A stretch of DNA of 64,000 bases from Multifurca ochricompacta. Taxonomy: Eukaryota; Basidiomycota; Agaricomycetes; Russulales; Russulaceae. The position numbers were made by a program, and so were the translations under genes. The stretch is from contig WTXG01000045.1 of assembly GCA_022496185.1 (NCBI GenBank), positions 62,001 through 126,000 of the forward strand, in the 5' to 3' direction. Positions 9,060 through 19,917 of the stretch are shown piece after piece (within the stretch, counting starts at the first letter, position 1; the number at the start of each line of letters is the position of its first letter). A model generated the notes under the pieces. It had not been told where the DNA came from. It worked only from the letters and a program-made list of their open reading frames with translations, and made no database searches.

Positions 9060-9652
9060 TGTTACAGTCTCTGCCAAGTAACCCCGTTTTCTTCACCCTC
9101 CCCAACGACGACCCCTCTTTACCGCCTACCTTACACTTCCTGATCACGTCCCCATCCTGGGACCCCTCACGTGCCCTACTCCCGTCCCTGTGATTCGCTT
9201 TGGACTTGTTGACCCGTTGTTTACCTATGTTTGACTCTTATCGCGTTATCCTTTATCTCGTTATCTTTACGACCGGACACTTACTTAATACCCTATCAGA
9301 AGCCAGGCTCTATGCCCTCCGCTTTCGTATATTTGGGCCCACATGACTCCGTGTTATCTTATCTTTAGACGCTCATTCGATTACGTATATAAGTCCGCTG
9401 TAACTACACTGTAGACCTCAGACTCGACTTATTGAATACATCGGTGCTTGTCTTCTGGACTTCCCTTTGAACGCTCTGACTCGACCATCTCAAGTACTTC
9501 TGGTACTTTCCGTTCAACATCGTCTTAGAGTACAGCCTCTTTGACTTTGACTCTTCCCACATAACTCCAAGAGACCCCATTGGTCTCTTATCTGATATAC
9601 GAACAAACGCTGTCACACAAGTCGTGTGGAACGTCCCGCACCGGACGTAACA
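9060..9652 (+). repeat. 3' LTR of gypsy-1
   Basis: 593 bp. It differs from the 5' LTR at three places that I can find (CATGTG/CACGTG, TACGCC/TATGCC, CCGCG/CCGTG), all C/T changes at CpG. Confidence 0.95.
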
Positions 9653-9982
9653 CTTGTCCTCTTGGGGCTGCAGTTTCTTCCAGTTTCAGAACGCCGTCAT
9701 CGTGGTTGCAAAACCACAGTGGGTGACACAGTTCCTGGTCATTACTTGACACGTGACGTTTGCCTCCACGGTACGCCCAACGACTTAGGTCATTTCCTTT
9801 TGCCCTTCCTGTTTCTAAGTGTACACGGAGCTTCACCCGTTACACCCCCTCCATAATGTCGTGGGCACCTGAAACTTTGACCTGGACTGGGCCTTCTATA
9901 GTAGCCCTTGAATCTTGAGTGTGCTCCGCATCTTGAGAGCTCTTGACCCCTTGAAACACAATCAGACGCAGCAGACACCTGG

Positions 9983-10468
9983 TGTTGACACAGGACATGT
10001 CTGGAGATGCTTCAGGCATCTGAGGTTCGCTTCAGCTGTAGATTAGATTAGATCTCGGAGTATCGGACTTTTTATGTTATCTTTATTACATTCCTTTCTC
10101 TCTTACTCAGCTGATTAGTGATGTCCTTAGTAATGCACAGTAAGCATGTGATATCTCTTTGGCCAATAGCCTTTATCCCTCTTCTGTTTATTGTCCGGCA
10201 CTTGTGGACTTATTCCCAGTGCGCACAGACCATTTCCCCTTGTCCCTATGAGTATATAAGGGTGTCTGTTTTGTGCTTTACACTTCAGAGTTCTTCTTCC
10301 TCTGAAGTGTAAGTCGTCTTTACTTTACTCTCTACTTTTCCTTTGACTAACATACTCTGTGTAGTAAACTTGTCTTTTAGGTCAGTAGAATAGTATTAAA
10401 GAGTTCTTCTTCCTCTGAAGTTAAACTTGTCTTTTAGTCAGTATAACCAGCAGCATAATTGTTTGACA
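9983..10468 (+). mobile_element. Solo LTR of copia type
   Basis: Starts TGTTGACACAGG and ends TTTGACA, 486 bp, with CCTGG on both sides (9978-9982, 10,469-10,473). It shares GATGCTTCAGGCATC, the GATTAGATTAGAT stretch, the TATATAAGGGTGTCTGTTT promoter and the ACACTTCAGAG start region with the copia LTRs at 39-53 kb, but is more diverged. Inserted near the 3' end of solo LTR A. Confidence 0.85.
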
Positions 10469-10481
10469 CCTGGCTGTGACA

Positions 10482-10991
10482 GAGACAAAGATAACCCTAG
10501 ATTAAGACCAGAGAAAGGCTGGTCCAGACCAGGACTGGACTCCTGCCAAATTGGAGACCTGTGGGAAGAGTACTAACAGAACCCCACAATGCCTAAACAG
10601 CAGTCCACAAACTGTGGACTGCAGACTGCGGACTGCGGACTGCGGATTTCTAAGCCCAAAAGTGGGGCTATTCTCATTGGTGGATCAGTAGGGAGTTAAA
10701 GCGAAGTTAACCTCCCCTAAAGTGGTGCCCAGACCAAAGTCCCAGTTGTAATTACATATATAAACCCTTTAGGAATAGAATGGACAGCTCCAGACTGTCC
10801 ACTTGTGATCCAGTTCCTGATTACCTAGGAGATTAGCCCCACCTTGTGGAAGGCTTCTCATCCCTTGCCCTTGAGCTGTTCGCTTCGTCTCTCTTGCACT
10901 TTCACCCTCACTCTCATCCTTTGCCCACTCCCAAATCCCTTCCCCTTCGCATACAACCCACTGTCCAGGCAGTCGACAGTGAGTTGTAACA
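10482..10991 (+). repeat. Foldback repeat, right arm, with LTR-like end
   Basis: The first ~320 bp are the inverted match of 560-866. It has a TATA-like ACATATATAAACCC near 10,754 and ends GTTGTAACA at 10,991, so the unit may be an LTR of yet another family. The flank ACAGATG belongs to a hAT-like element. Confidence 0.6.
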
Positions 10992-11313
10992 ACAGATGTA
11001 TCATGGTTTTCAAGAAAGTGGATCACTGATAAGGATTTTATTTTACATTGCACTGTTAATCTGCTTTGATATTTTGTAGGATAATACTAGAACATATTTA
11101 ATGCCACCCTGTAGCATACATCAGATGAGATCTTGTATTTTTGTGGCTGCAGATGTGTTTTATCTCAGAAATTCTACTGATCTTGTCAATGCATAATTGG
11201 TGCCTATACCTGCCAAACCCACTGCACAGGTACAGGTTTCCACAGGTTGGGAGCTGTATACCATACCCATACCCAGCAAAACCTGCAGGTATGAAACCCC
11301 TTGACAATCACTA
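10992..11313 (-). mobile_element. Terminal fragment of hAT-like element G
   Basis: The sequence in reverse begins TAGTGATTGTCAAGGGG and runs into the GGGTAC-rich subterminal block, like the start of the complete copy at 36,008. It is cut at 10,992 by the end of the foldback repeat. Confidence 0.7.
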
Positions 11314-11601
11314 CCAATCACTATGCCCACTTGATATAACACAATATCATACACAATATATTGCAAACAAACCTCCTAATCCTCAAACTTAGCTAACGAA
11401 ATAAAATGACATCTTTTCTCACTGACTTGCCCATCAATCAATAAGATGTCTCCTTGATTGGGCTGCTCGGTGTATGATTCTCTGCAAGCTGATATTATTA
11501 TCATGCGAAGAAGAACGAGATTGCGCAACAGACAGTATAACTTACACTGATGGAGCGATCCCCCGGGGCATGACAAACATTTAGTTTTTCCCGGAAATGT
11601 G

Positions 11602-14600
11602 TTACGATAATAATAGTTGCACAACCTCTTCGTTTCCAGATTCTCTTGCTACATCGAGCGGAGTCCGGTCCCGGTTGTCTTGTGTATGTACACTTGCACC
11701 ATGCGCCAGGAGCAGCTGTGCAAATCCTAGCTCGTATCTCCCGAGGGATACCTGATGTAGTAGAGTCTCTCCAAACCTATTCTGGAGATTAACATTTGCG
11801 CCACGCTGGTACAGTCGTTGTACGATTTCCGAATAGCCCTTCTCCAATGCTTCGCCGAGGGGAGTATACCGGTCCATGAACCAGGTATTTACGTCTGCAT
11901 AATTTTCAAGGAGCCGTCCTACAATATTCAGATGGCCTTTTTCTAATGCCGAATACAATGCGGTCCGGCCGTTTGGACCTACGGTATTTATATTCGCGCC
12001 GTGGTTCAGTAGTCTCCGCACAATATCGTGATGTCCCTTTGCTGATGCCGCAATCAACGGGGTCCCATAGTATCCACAGACGCCATTGAGACTGTCGCCT
12101 GCATATACCGACCATTCAACTATATCATTCAAGCCGAACTGAGAGGCGCAGTACAAGGGGGTCACTGGGGGCTGTGATGGAGTCTCTGAGATAGTGGATT
12201 GTCCCAAGTTTTCATCCACATTGTATATCCAAATCCAGATAGAAAAGTGGGGTTTATTTCGGTCAAAGAGGCGCTTCAATGCCTCTTGTATATACTCTTT
12301 GGCATACCAACTTTGGGCATGAATGACCACAGACTGGGCGGCATAGACGGCAAGAGGGAAGTCCACAATGCTGCTTTTGTTAACATGTTTGTCTAGCTGG
12401 AGCAATGCGGCAAGACAGCCTTGGCCGACTGTGAAATGAGCTTGTTCAAGGGAAAAGTGATAGCGAGCAGCACCTCCAGCTGCTGCGGAAGATGAATCGA
12501 TGATAAGAACTGCCTAACAGAGAAGTGGGAAAATTGTACGACTGGGGAGCCATCCATGTTGACAATGGCAATCAAACTAGAGCAAGTCGACAGTAAGGCA
12601 TCTTCTAGGTCTTCAGGGCGCCAACTCGCCTCGAACACGGGTAGTTCATTTGACCGGAAATCCCACGCGAGGAACTCGCCAAGTTCCGAAACCCGAAGTG
12701 GGCGAGAAGCCACGGCCAAGCATTGAAAGAGACGGTGGGCACACATCCACCTGTTCTCGTCGATATCCTGCAATATGCGCTCGTATGCTTCTTTCAAGGT
12801 CTCTGGGAATTTGTTATAAATGCGCCGAATACCTTCAGGAAGACATCGGCGCAGCTGGTCCAATTGGCAAAACACCCATCGAAATCTGTATCAACACGTG
12901 AATAAGTTTCGCGAAGCGCAGAGAAAGGTAACACCATACATTCCCCGCTTCTTCTGACAGCTTATTCACCACAAAATCCTTATCTTTATTTCTCCACCTT
13001 CCAATTTTCGCGTCTGAGTTGACGAAAAAGTTAATGTAGTCATTGATATCCTCGATATGCCCCATCTCATCATGAAGGGACACTATCTGGGATGCCAACG
13101 GTTGGAGAACTCCTCGGATGTCCGTCTCCGCACAGCTGGAGACGCAAATACGCAGATTAGAACCGCGTAAGTTGACAAGCCATTCTACAAGCTCCAGGAT
13201 ACTTTCTCTTTTCGATGGCGTGCCAGAACTTTTAGGAGATTCATCTAGACCATCCAGGATAATATAAATTGGACCTTGTCCAGGAAGCCCGAGCATATCC
13301 TTCAAGCAGTCTAGGAGCGCGTCATCACTAGGCTGTACAGAGCCTCCCTCATGTGTCGAATACAGGCGAGAAAGAATATCGAAACAAAGATCAGACTGCT
13401 TGCATAGTTGGACAAGAAGAGAAGAAAGTAGGCCACGGGAGTCTTGCTTCGCCCTGTCCCTGAAATCGAAGTAGAAGTACGCCATGGAGGCTAACCCAGC
13501 TTCCCGCATTGTTGCGATTTCTTGAATGATGGTTGAGCTATTCGACGATGACATCAGTACGCTGACACAACAGAAGCTGACGGAACGTGCGTACCAAAGG
13601 ACGCTCTTTCCTGATCCCGCTACAGAACACAGGGGCGATCTATAAGCGCAAACAAGTGAAGCTCATGAAATACGTACGCTTTCCATGAATCCATAACAAG
13701 GAACCCGTCTTTTTCCATTCAGAGAACGTGTCACCTTGAATGAACCACGCTGCCGATCCGGGGTGATGAGCCTTGCGCGTCATGTTGTGGCTTTCAGACG
13801 GATCCACGGGAGATAGCCAGACTTGTACATCCTTCACCAGCTGGTCACCTGTGTATGAGGTAGCCTCAATATAGACAGCAATCAATGACGCTCTCAAAGA
13901 GACAACCAACGTTTTGACTTGTCTATTATCTCAGTCGCCAGTCTCTGCACGATAACTGGTACCCATGTCAGTTATCATGACCCATGTCCAAAGCGAAACC
14001 TACCGAGAGCATATTTGATATCATCTGTTGACGCTTTGCCATCTAAACAAGATGCGCCAGTTTAGTACACCGTTAGAAACCAATCGAACAAGTATTGAGT
14101 ACCATCCATAAGTGCCTTCATATTCTGGACAAGACCGTAAATATCTCTAGGGCCTGCCCCGCGGCCGTCCGAGACTCATTCTGAGAGGTATTTCCCAGCC
14201 TCTGAAGCACCGCTTCGACATCATTCTCTCCTAAGAGCATTTCTCCCACCCTCTCTGCGTGACTTTGAGCCAGGGCAGTGCATCTTCGATGAGAAGGACC
14301 TACCTAGCCTCCCTTGGTTAACTTGTTGTGTTGCAAGGCCAAGCGTAGAGAGAAGTTGAAGCAATATCTTCACTACTGTCTCCATCATCGCATTCGTAAG
14401 TGGCATCTTGATGTGAGTATTAAGACGTTTGAGAAATGCTTCAAGAGATCTGAAAAGATCGATGAGCATCTCGTAGCTCGTGCTAACTTGAGAGCTATCA
14501 ATGGCCTGTGGTGATAGAAGTTACAAGGATTCCATGAATGAATTCAACCATATTCGTACGATGAGAAGGACACCAAGTCCAGCATAAAACGCTTTGTCAG

Positions 14601-14971
14601 GAGGGAAAGACTGAAGGATAGGCGTTATGGCATAGATAGAAGACGTGGAAGGCCGGATTGAACGTACCAGAGACGCAAATGCGTTGGCGAGAACTCCGTT
14701 AACAAAGAGGGGTATGAGAGGCGGACGATCCGCTTAAGCCACTTCATAATTGTTGCGGCATCATCGCCACGGAATTTGTTTAACACTTGAATTTCGTTTC
14801 GAAATGCGACAACGATAGATTCGGCAGCGTCACAACTTTTTATGATGATGGAGAACTGGTGTTCAAGCAAATTGATCCTGTCCGCTTCTCATAATCGCTG
14901 AAGGTAGTCTCGAAAAGCAATCGGAGCTCAGATGAAGGGGATGAAGCCGCAGAAAGTTGTTGATCCATCAT
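11602..14971 (-). pseudogene. Goodbye-NACHT-ankyrin NLR protein, left copy, broken
   Basis: Reads from ATG at 14,971 (MMDQQLSAASSPSSELRLLF). The N-terminal helical region (DYEKRTG..., KSCDAAESIV, MKWLKRIVRLSY) has the features of the fungal Goodbye domain. The NACHT module has Walker A CSVAGSGKSVLW near 13,600 and Walker B PIYIILDGLDES near 13,250. FCQLDQLRRCLPEGIRR follows near 12,860, and 5-6 ankyrin repeats close the gene (stop at 11,602). Such proteins act in nonself recognition and regulated cell death in fungi. At least three lesions are seen against the right copy: one base lost near 14,890, two near 12,940, one near 12,490. Introns are present, so exon limits are approximate. Confidence 0.85.
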
Positions 14972-15904
14972 GAGCCTGAGCGGCGATGTGTGTGCTGTGC
15001 GCAAGATAAGGAGTCCCGTGACTCGCCCGCGAGTGGCCCTTCATCACTTGGGGATCCCACGTAATTTAGGTAACCAGAAACACCCGGACCCGTGCCCCGG
15101 GCTGCCAGCGTCAGCGCGTGCGCTGTTTTATTCAAAGAGTATCGGTGTCTGTAGATACTCAACCACCTTCGGTTTCTAGTATGTCAGAGCTGACTGTGAT
15201 GTACCAGAACCCCTGCAAGTACTGGGCACTATATCTTGAATATCCCATATCGACTGGCACAAGCCAGTTGTGATCCAAGCTCGGAGCTAGTAGCGCCGGG
15301 CAGAGAGTTTCCCCGTGATTGATTATTGTTAGTTTATGGCAATGCCCTGCTAGCTCTGGATCTGGACTGAATAAAGAACCTTAACGTTCTTGGTAGTCTG
15401 TCTACATACCGTAATTTTAACGAGTTAACGATGTCCACCCCCACGGCGTGGAGTAAACTGTCCTGATGTGTCAGCGCGCTACTTGAAGAATAAGACAATA
15501 GTGGGCGCAATAGCAATCCCAATATTCTGCATGGGGCCATTCGAAAATTCTGAAATTGCCACAAATTCGTTCTCATTCTCGATAACGATTGATGAGATCG
15601 CAAAAGAGGTCACTTTGCAAAAGTAAAAAAGGGTCATTGGATCGGGCCGCCTTAACCCGGATCCCGGCGCCGTGTCCAAGAGATGTCATCTTGTCAACAG
15701 CAGTACAATTACTGTCTAGCTCTTCTTGGCATCATCACAATTTCAGCATCAGCATACCTTGCAACACATATCTCAAAAAATCTCTAAAAGAGCTTTCAGC
15801 TTTTCAATTCAATGATGAGCATTACCTTTATCCTATGAGATATCAAAACTGGTCAATCTGTTATCAGTACTACTGATTCAGTAGTCCACCCTCCTGAGTA
15901 CCCT

Positions 15905-16190
15905 TTACTAATCATGTGATCATTTCTGCAGGTCTGGCACTATCTCTAATACACTCTAGACTACTCTAGACTACACTGTAATCAAAGTATCAATTTGTTT
16001 CACTGAAATAAGCCCCACATGTATCTACTCATGTCTTTTGTTGTACAGGCCAGCAACCACATTGCATTGTGTGTGCCAGACTGTTCCAATTCACACTCCT
16101 TCCTATCCTGAATGGTTGGGACTCTGCATAACATGTGACTTGCTCCTTCCTTAAGGAAGGTCAACTTCACAAATCACAAGACACCCTTGC
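15905..16190 (+). mobile_element. Internal fragment of hAT-like element G
   Basis: Contains the CTGGCACTATCT...ACACTCTAGACTA block and the CTCCTTCCT...AAGGAAGG inverted word also seen at 36,360-36,550 and 38,520-38,600. No ends are recognised. From here to 16,850 I see no gene; this stretch includes the 3' side of the membrane-protein gene. Confidence 0.6.
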
Positions 16191-16850
16191 TTGGCCCAGG
16201 ATGCTGAAAATGCACATCCAGGGCAGGCAGCATTCAAGCCATATATAGCAAGGCAACCTCTGGAGCCAGACTAATTCCAGCTGGGTAAAGATAGGTCCCT
16301 TTGCTTCTATCAGTGGAATCTGCACTACCATGGACATGTTCCCTAGTTTGTCTAATACATCTAAATCTTGTAGGGTTTTTCCATGTTTCTTGTAGAAGCT
16401 CAACTATGGAATTGTTGTTTTCGGGCCCCTGTAGTTCCATAGCCCAACTCTAGAATGTACAGGTAAGAGTACTAGTACTAGACGTCATACTTGGGTCTTA
16501 AGCACGTAATGTATACCCGATTTTCCTGGTCTGAGTGATGATGTAGTGCGACGGATCTATCTCACAGTAAACCGGAACTCCCCCGTCTGGATGAGAGAGC
16601 TGAACAGAATAAATAATGTATTAAACGTTTATTAGGGTAGATCTACAACGGTAAAGACAAATGGCCGATGCTTGACAGGCACGACCCTAGACCTCAACCC
16701 CGTTAACTGCCGAAACGGACTGCAACATTCCAGGTTTCAAAACGCCGTCAGCATGTCCTACCTAAATGAATTGAGAGAAGACGTGAGACGCTCACCACTT
16801 CAACTTTGTTTATGGATTCTGAACGTCTACTGCGCCCTGCTCTGGAGCTA

Positions 16851-18164
16851 TCAGATCGTAGAGAGGCCTTCGGATTTTATCCCACCATGTTCGAGCATGG
16901 TGACATTCCGAGTGTTCTCGAGGTCAACCTCCCTGGGTGATGGGTCGTAGCGTTCGTATACGCCGGCGCGCGAATTTAAAGACGCCATCAATGAATTACT
17001 GTACAACTTTGCTGTCACAAATGCACTGGCGCGAGGAGAGAAGAAAGAAAGAAAAAGTCAGCCGTTGGTCAGGTGTAAGTATTTCGACGATGTACAAAGT
17101 AATGTGAATATTGCTCTTAGAGCCCACGAAGAAGATGAGGTCTAGGATGGCGAATACCGCAGACACCATGCCCATTTCGACAGACAAGCGGATCATGTTT
17201 GTGAGCTTGCGGCCTGTTGCCTTGCTCCAGTTGGCCTGCCTTCTTGCTGCTAATAGCTAGAGCAGAGATATCCGTCAGACGGCAGCGGAACGAATAGTAC
17301 TCAAGTACTACCAAGTAAGCCATGCTGGTGGCAATCAAGGTATCAACGAGGGCGCCGCTGCAAAGCCAGGCCTAAGTGATGTCAACACTCTACACACAAA
17401 TAATGAAGTTAAGGAACGCCAGATGCTCACGAAAGCTAAAGATTCAATTACGCGAATCTTCCGTATATCGTTGAAGGCCGCATACTGAAAATGACTCGAT
17501 TTCGTCCGTGAACAGCTGAAGTAACGCCACACTGACTTTAATGCTCGAGCCGATTCCGGTGATCTCCATACCCAAGGACAACTAGATGAGCAAAGGTCAA
17601 GAACAATCCAGCACGGTAAGAAACGTATGGTGCACACCATCAGGATGCCTGCGGTGAAGATCTTCCACTTCAAATTGCGACCTAGTACCCAGAGTCGCCA
17701 TGCGTAAAACGCATGCACCCACATAGGGACTATTCATAGGTTAGGATGGGGACATTCCACCGAACATTTCACCAAAATCCCTCTGATCTGCACTCACTCA
17801 GAGAATCGATCATAGGTATCATTGCAAAGGCCCAATCGGTCTTGATGAGAGAATCTGATTTACCCCATCCACGGCACAGCATCTTCCATGCTACGTCTGT
17901 TACTATGAGTGAATGGATGGTGTCAAGGAGGAAGAGTCCGTATGCTGTCATATGTTTCCCTCAAGAAAGGTGACACATAAGGGGCAAGAGGAACACATAC
18001 CGACTATCTTAATCCATATTGTATCCTCTGGAAAGACAAGGTGGTACACGTCTGCAATCAGGGCAAATAACTATGGTGACAGAAGGGGGGGATCGAAAGC
18101 GTTACTCACAAAGTTGCATGATCAGAACTCCGTATAGCCACCAGCTCAGAATTGCACCAATGAG
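16851..18164 (-). CDS. DUF6534-type seven-transmembrane protein
   Basis: Exons on the minus strand, from the 5' side: 18,110-18,164 (GAILSWWLYGVLIMQL), 18,001-18,070 (FALIADVYHLVFPEDT), 17,798-17,944 (YGLFLLDTIHSLIVTDVAW), 17,638-17,729 (MWVHAFYAWRLWVLGRNLKW), 17,452-17,581, ~17,290-17,371 (GALVDTLIATSMAYLVVLEY), then a block with NMIRLSVEMGMVSAVFAILD near 17,150, and a last exon with KLYSNSLMASLNSRAGVYER ending in TGA at 16,851. The order of membrane segments and the closing LYSNSLMASLNSR are typical of the large DUF6534 family of agaricomycetes, whose function is unknown. The first exon with the start codon is not resolved, and the exon near 17,250 has an unclear junction, so decay of this copy cannot be excluded. 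Confidence 0.8.
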
Positions 18165-19917
18165 CTTTACAGGGAAGAACGAAACATGATATTAGAAGAC
18201 ACCTGTGGTAAAGTTGCATTGATGCGTACTACTGGTCCAACGCTACAAAATGTAGAGTATTGGAACTGGTAAAATGATAGTCAAAAGCATAGAGCAGGAA
18301 AGTGCTCACGAAGGAAGAAAATTCTCCGAGGGATCAGGTAAGGTTGAGTTGGGTTGGAGCAACATGATGGCCAGTCTGGGTAGACTCCTCCAGAACAGTT
18401 GACAGGAGGCTTTTACGAGGGGGGGCACTGAATATATGCCAGGGCTGCGGTTATCGTGAAAGACGCTGAAAGCTCGACATCTGCGGTCCATTTTGACGGG
18501 CATGGCATTAGAACTAGTATTGTGACTTGTACAATGCCAGCTAGTAAGACTGTACGGTTACCATAGGCATCACCGAAATGCCCCTGCCGCGTACAACACT
18601 TGTTATTGACGGCTGATGACTGGTCCAACTACCTTCATACAAGTAGTACTAGTTGGCAACGGAGCGGGACATTCTGAGGTTACGGAGAACAACTGGAAAG
18701 GGTGTAATGAACAGGGCGTTCGAAGTTCGGAGCGCTCATACCTTTTAACTATGAGAGACAAGGTCATTGATAGCGTCGATGACAACACCAAATGGCCACT
18801 AGTACACGATGCATGTGTTGCATGTCCAACAACGTGCAGTCATCAGTCATCGTACATATTTATGTGTATTGTAGTGTATGTTTTATTTTATCATATCATA
18901 TCATTGTTATCAAATTATCGGTCTTGACGGTCTCGACCAGTGCTCGTGACCAAGCTTCTATTTCAAATTTCTTATTCATTCTCTCGGTCTCGTCTTATCA
19001 TCATCATTGCAGTCATCACGGCAGGACGGACGGAGATGTGAATGTGAATGTGAATGTGAATGTGAATTGAATATGAATGAAACACATTAGGGTCGACAGG
19101 TCGACAGGTCAAAACTCAAAAAGGCGGGTTTTTCACGGTTCCATTCCGTCTCATTTGCAAGTAACAATGAAGAGACGGGGTATTTGAGCACACTCCACTT
19201 TGGATGTTCCGTTCGAAGAGGGGGGGGTATCGAATGTATTAGGTGCCAAGCCAAGTTGGCGCGAAGGAGCCGGACGCGACTGCACAGTATCCCTGGACAC
19301 GTACATAAGAATAAGATGGGGGCTGCGCTCAACGGTCGTGGTGACGTGGCCCACTCGAAAAAAAAGAACGAAACGGCAAACATGAGCGTATGTAACACAA
19401 TACGTAAGCACTTTAAAATGCATCCAGTAGGTACCTTGCTAGCCCTTGCTTCCAGGTCTCCGGTGCAGTCACCGTTGTGCACATTTTACCCACGTGCACG
19501 TACGATGCCATGATGTCCCCCAAGATGTCCTCGCAGCGGTATAGTAGCTCCTTGCCAACACGTCCAAGATGTGAGTCTGATCAACCTGTTGAGGACTTGG
19601 ACTCTTGTTGAAAAGTGATTTTTACTACGGAAGAAGGATATCGCCAGGCAGAATCATAAACCCGTCCTCGTCAAAGTTTTGTCTCCTGTGCTGCTACCAT
19701 TTCTCCATGATTACCTACTCCTAGCAAACTGTGATGGTCGCCAGGTAACCCCGACCCCGACTCATATTACCAAACTTAGAGTTTTGCACATCGTGACTTA
19801 CCTCCAGTGGTCGAGCACAACGCGTTGGAGACGCAGCATATGGATTGATCGTATATGGAAAGAAAACAAAAGGAAAAAATAGAAAAAAAAACAAAATAAA
19901 AATAACTGTGTACAGCC
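18165..19917. other. Intergenic region, no gene recognised
   Basis: I find no ORF with recognisable protein features on either strand. It holds the upstream region of the DUF6534 gene, a short hexamer repeat at 19,038 and an A-rich stretch at 19,858-19,905 before the Set3-like gene. Confidence 0.5.
19038..19067 (+). repeat. (GTGAAT)5 microsatellite
   Basis: Five perfect tandem copies of GTGAAT, followed by a degenerate copy. Confidence 0.95.

Larger units (their letters stand above)
2151..9652 (+). mobile_element. Full-length Ty3/gypsy chromovirus (gypsy-1) with a third ORF
   Basis: A 7502-bp element with two 593-bp LTRs (TGTTACAG...CGTAACA) and a 5-bp duplication CTTGT (2146-2150, 9653-9657). 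The order is 5' LTR, self-complementary primer site, gag, pol (PR-RT-RNase H-IN-chromodomain), a third ORF, polypurine tract, 3' LTR. I count only three LTR differences, so insertion is recent. It nonetheless carries a frameshift before the chromodomain and an Asp to Asn change at an integrase catalytic site, so this copy is probably not autonomous. Confidence 0.95.
1433..9844 (+). mobile_element. Solo LTR, family B, split by gypsy-1
   Basis: Made of 1433-2150 and ~9658-9844, about 905 bp, with ends TGTCACGG and CCGTTACA and a CCCCC duplication on each side (1428-1432, 9845-9849). A TATA-like box (GTATATAAGACC) lies near 2011. The gypsy-1 element is inserted in it. The words before and after gypsy-1 join cleanly into one LTR, and a 21-bp segment (CTTGTCCTCTTGGGG...) occurs both at 2048 and at the junction, a small internal duplication. 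Confidence 0.8.
942..10481 (+). mobile_element. Solo LTR, family A, split by two insertions
   Basis: The LTR consists of 942-1432, 9850-9982 and 10,474-10,481, together 632 bp, exactly the length of the uninterrupted copy at 58795-59426. It starts TGTGACGG and ends CTGTGACA. It is split by solo LTR B (TSD CCCCC) and by a copia-type solo LTR (TSD CCTGG). Its own flanks are GACAC and GAGAC, a 4/5 match to a 5-bp target-site duplication. No internal region of this family is in the window. Confidence 0.8.
10992..15827 (-). repeat. Inverted duplication, left arm
   Basis: About 4.8 kb that matches 29,963-35,256 in reverse orientation. It contains a hAT-like terminus (10,992-11,313), the NLR pseudogene (11,602-14,971) and its upstream region (14,972-15,827), where I see no gene. 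In a ~330-bp block compared by eye (14,221-14,550) there are about 3-4 differences. The left arm lacks the MITE found in the right arm. Confidence 0.9.

Noticed and set aside
18413..18628. Possible extra membrane-protein exon upstream of the DUF6534 gene
   Set aside because: A hydrophobic run exists, but no splice-consistent link or family motif was found.
19087..19513. Overlapping ORFs of 90-131 codons on both strands
   Set aside because: No recognisable motif; arginine-rich composition on one strand mirrors serine/leucine on the other, as expected by chance.
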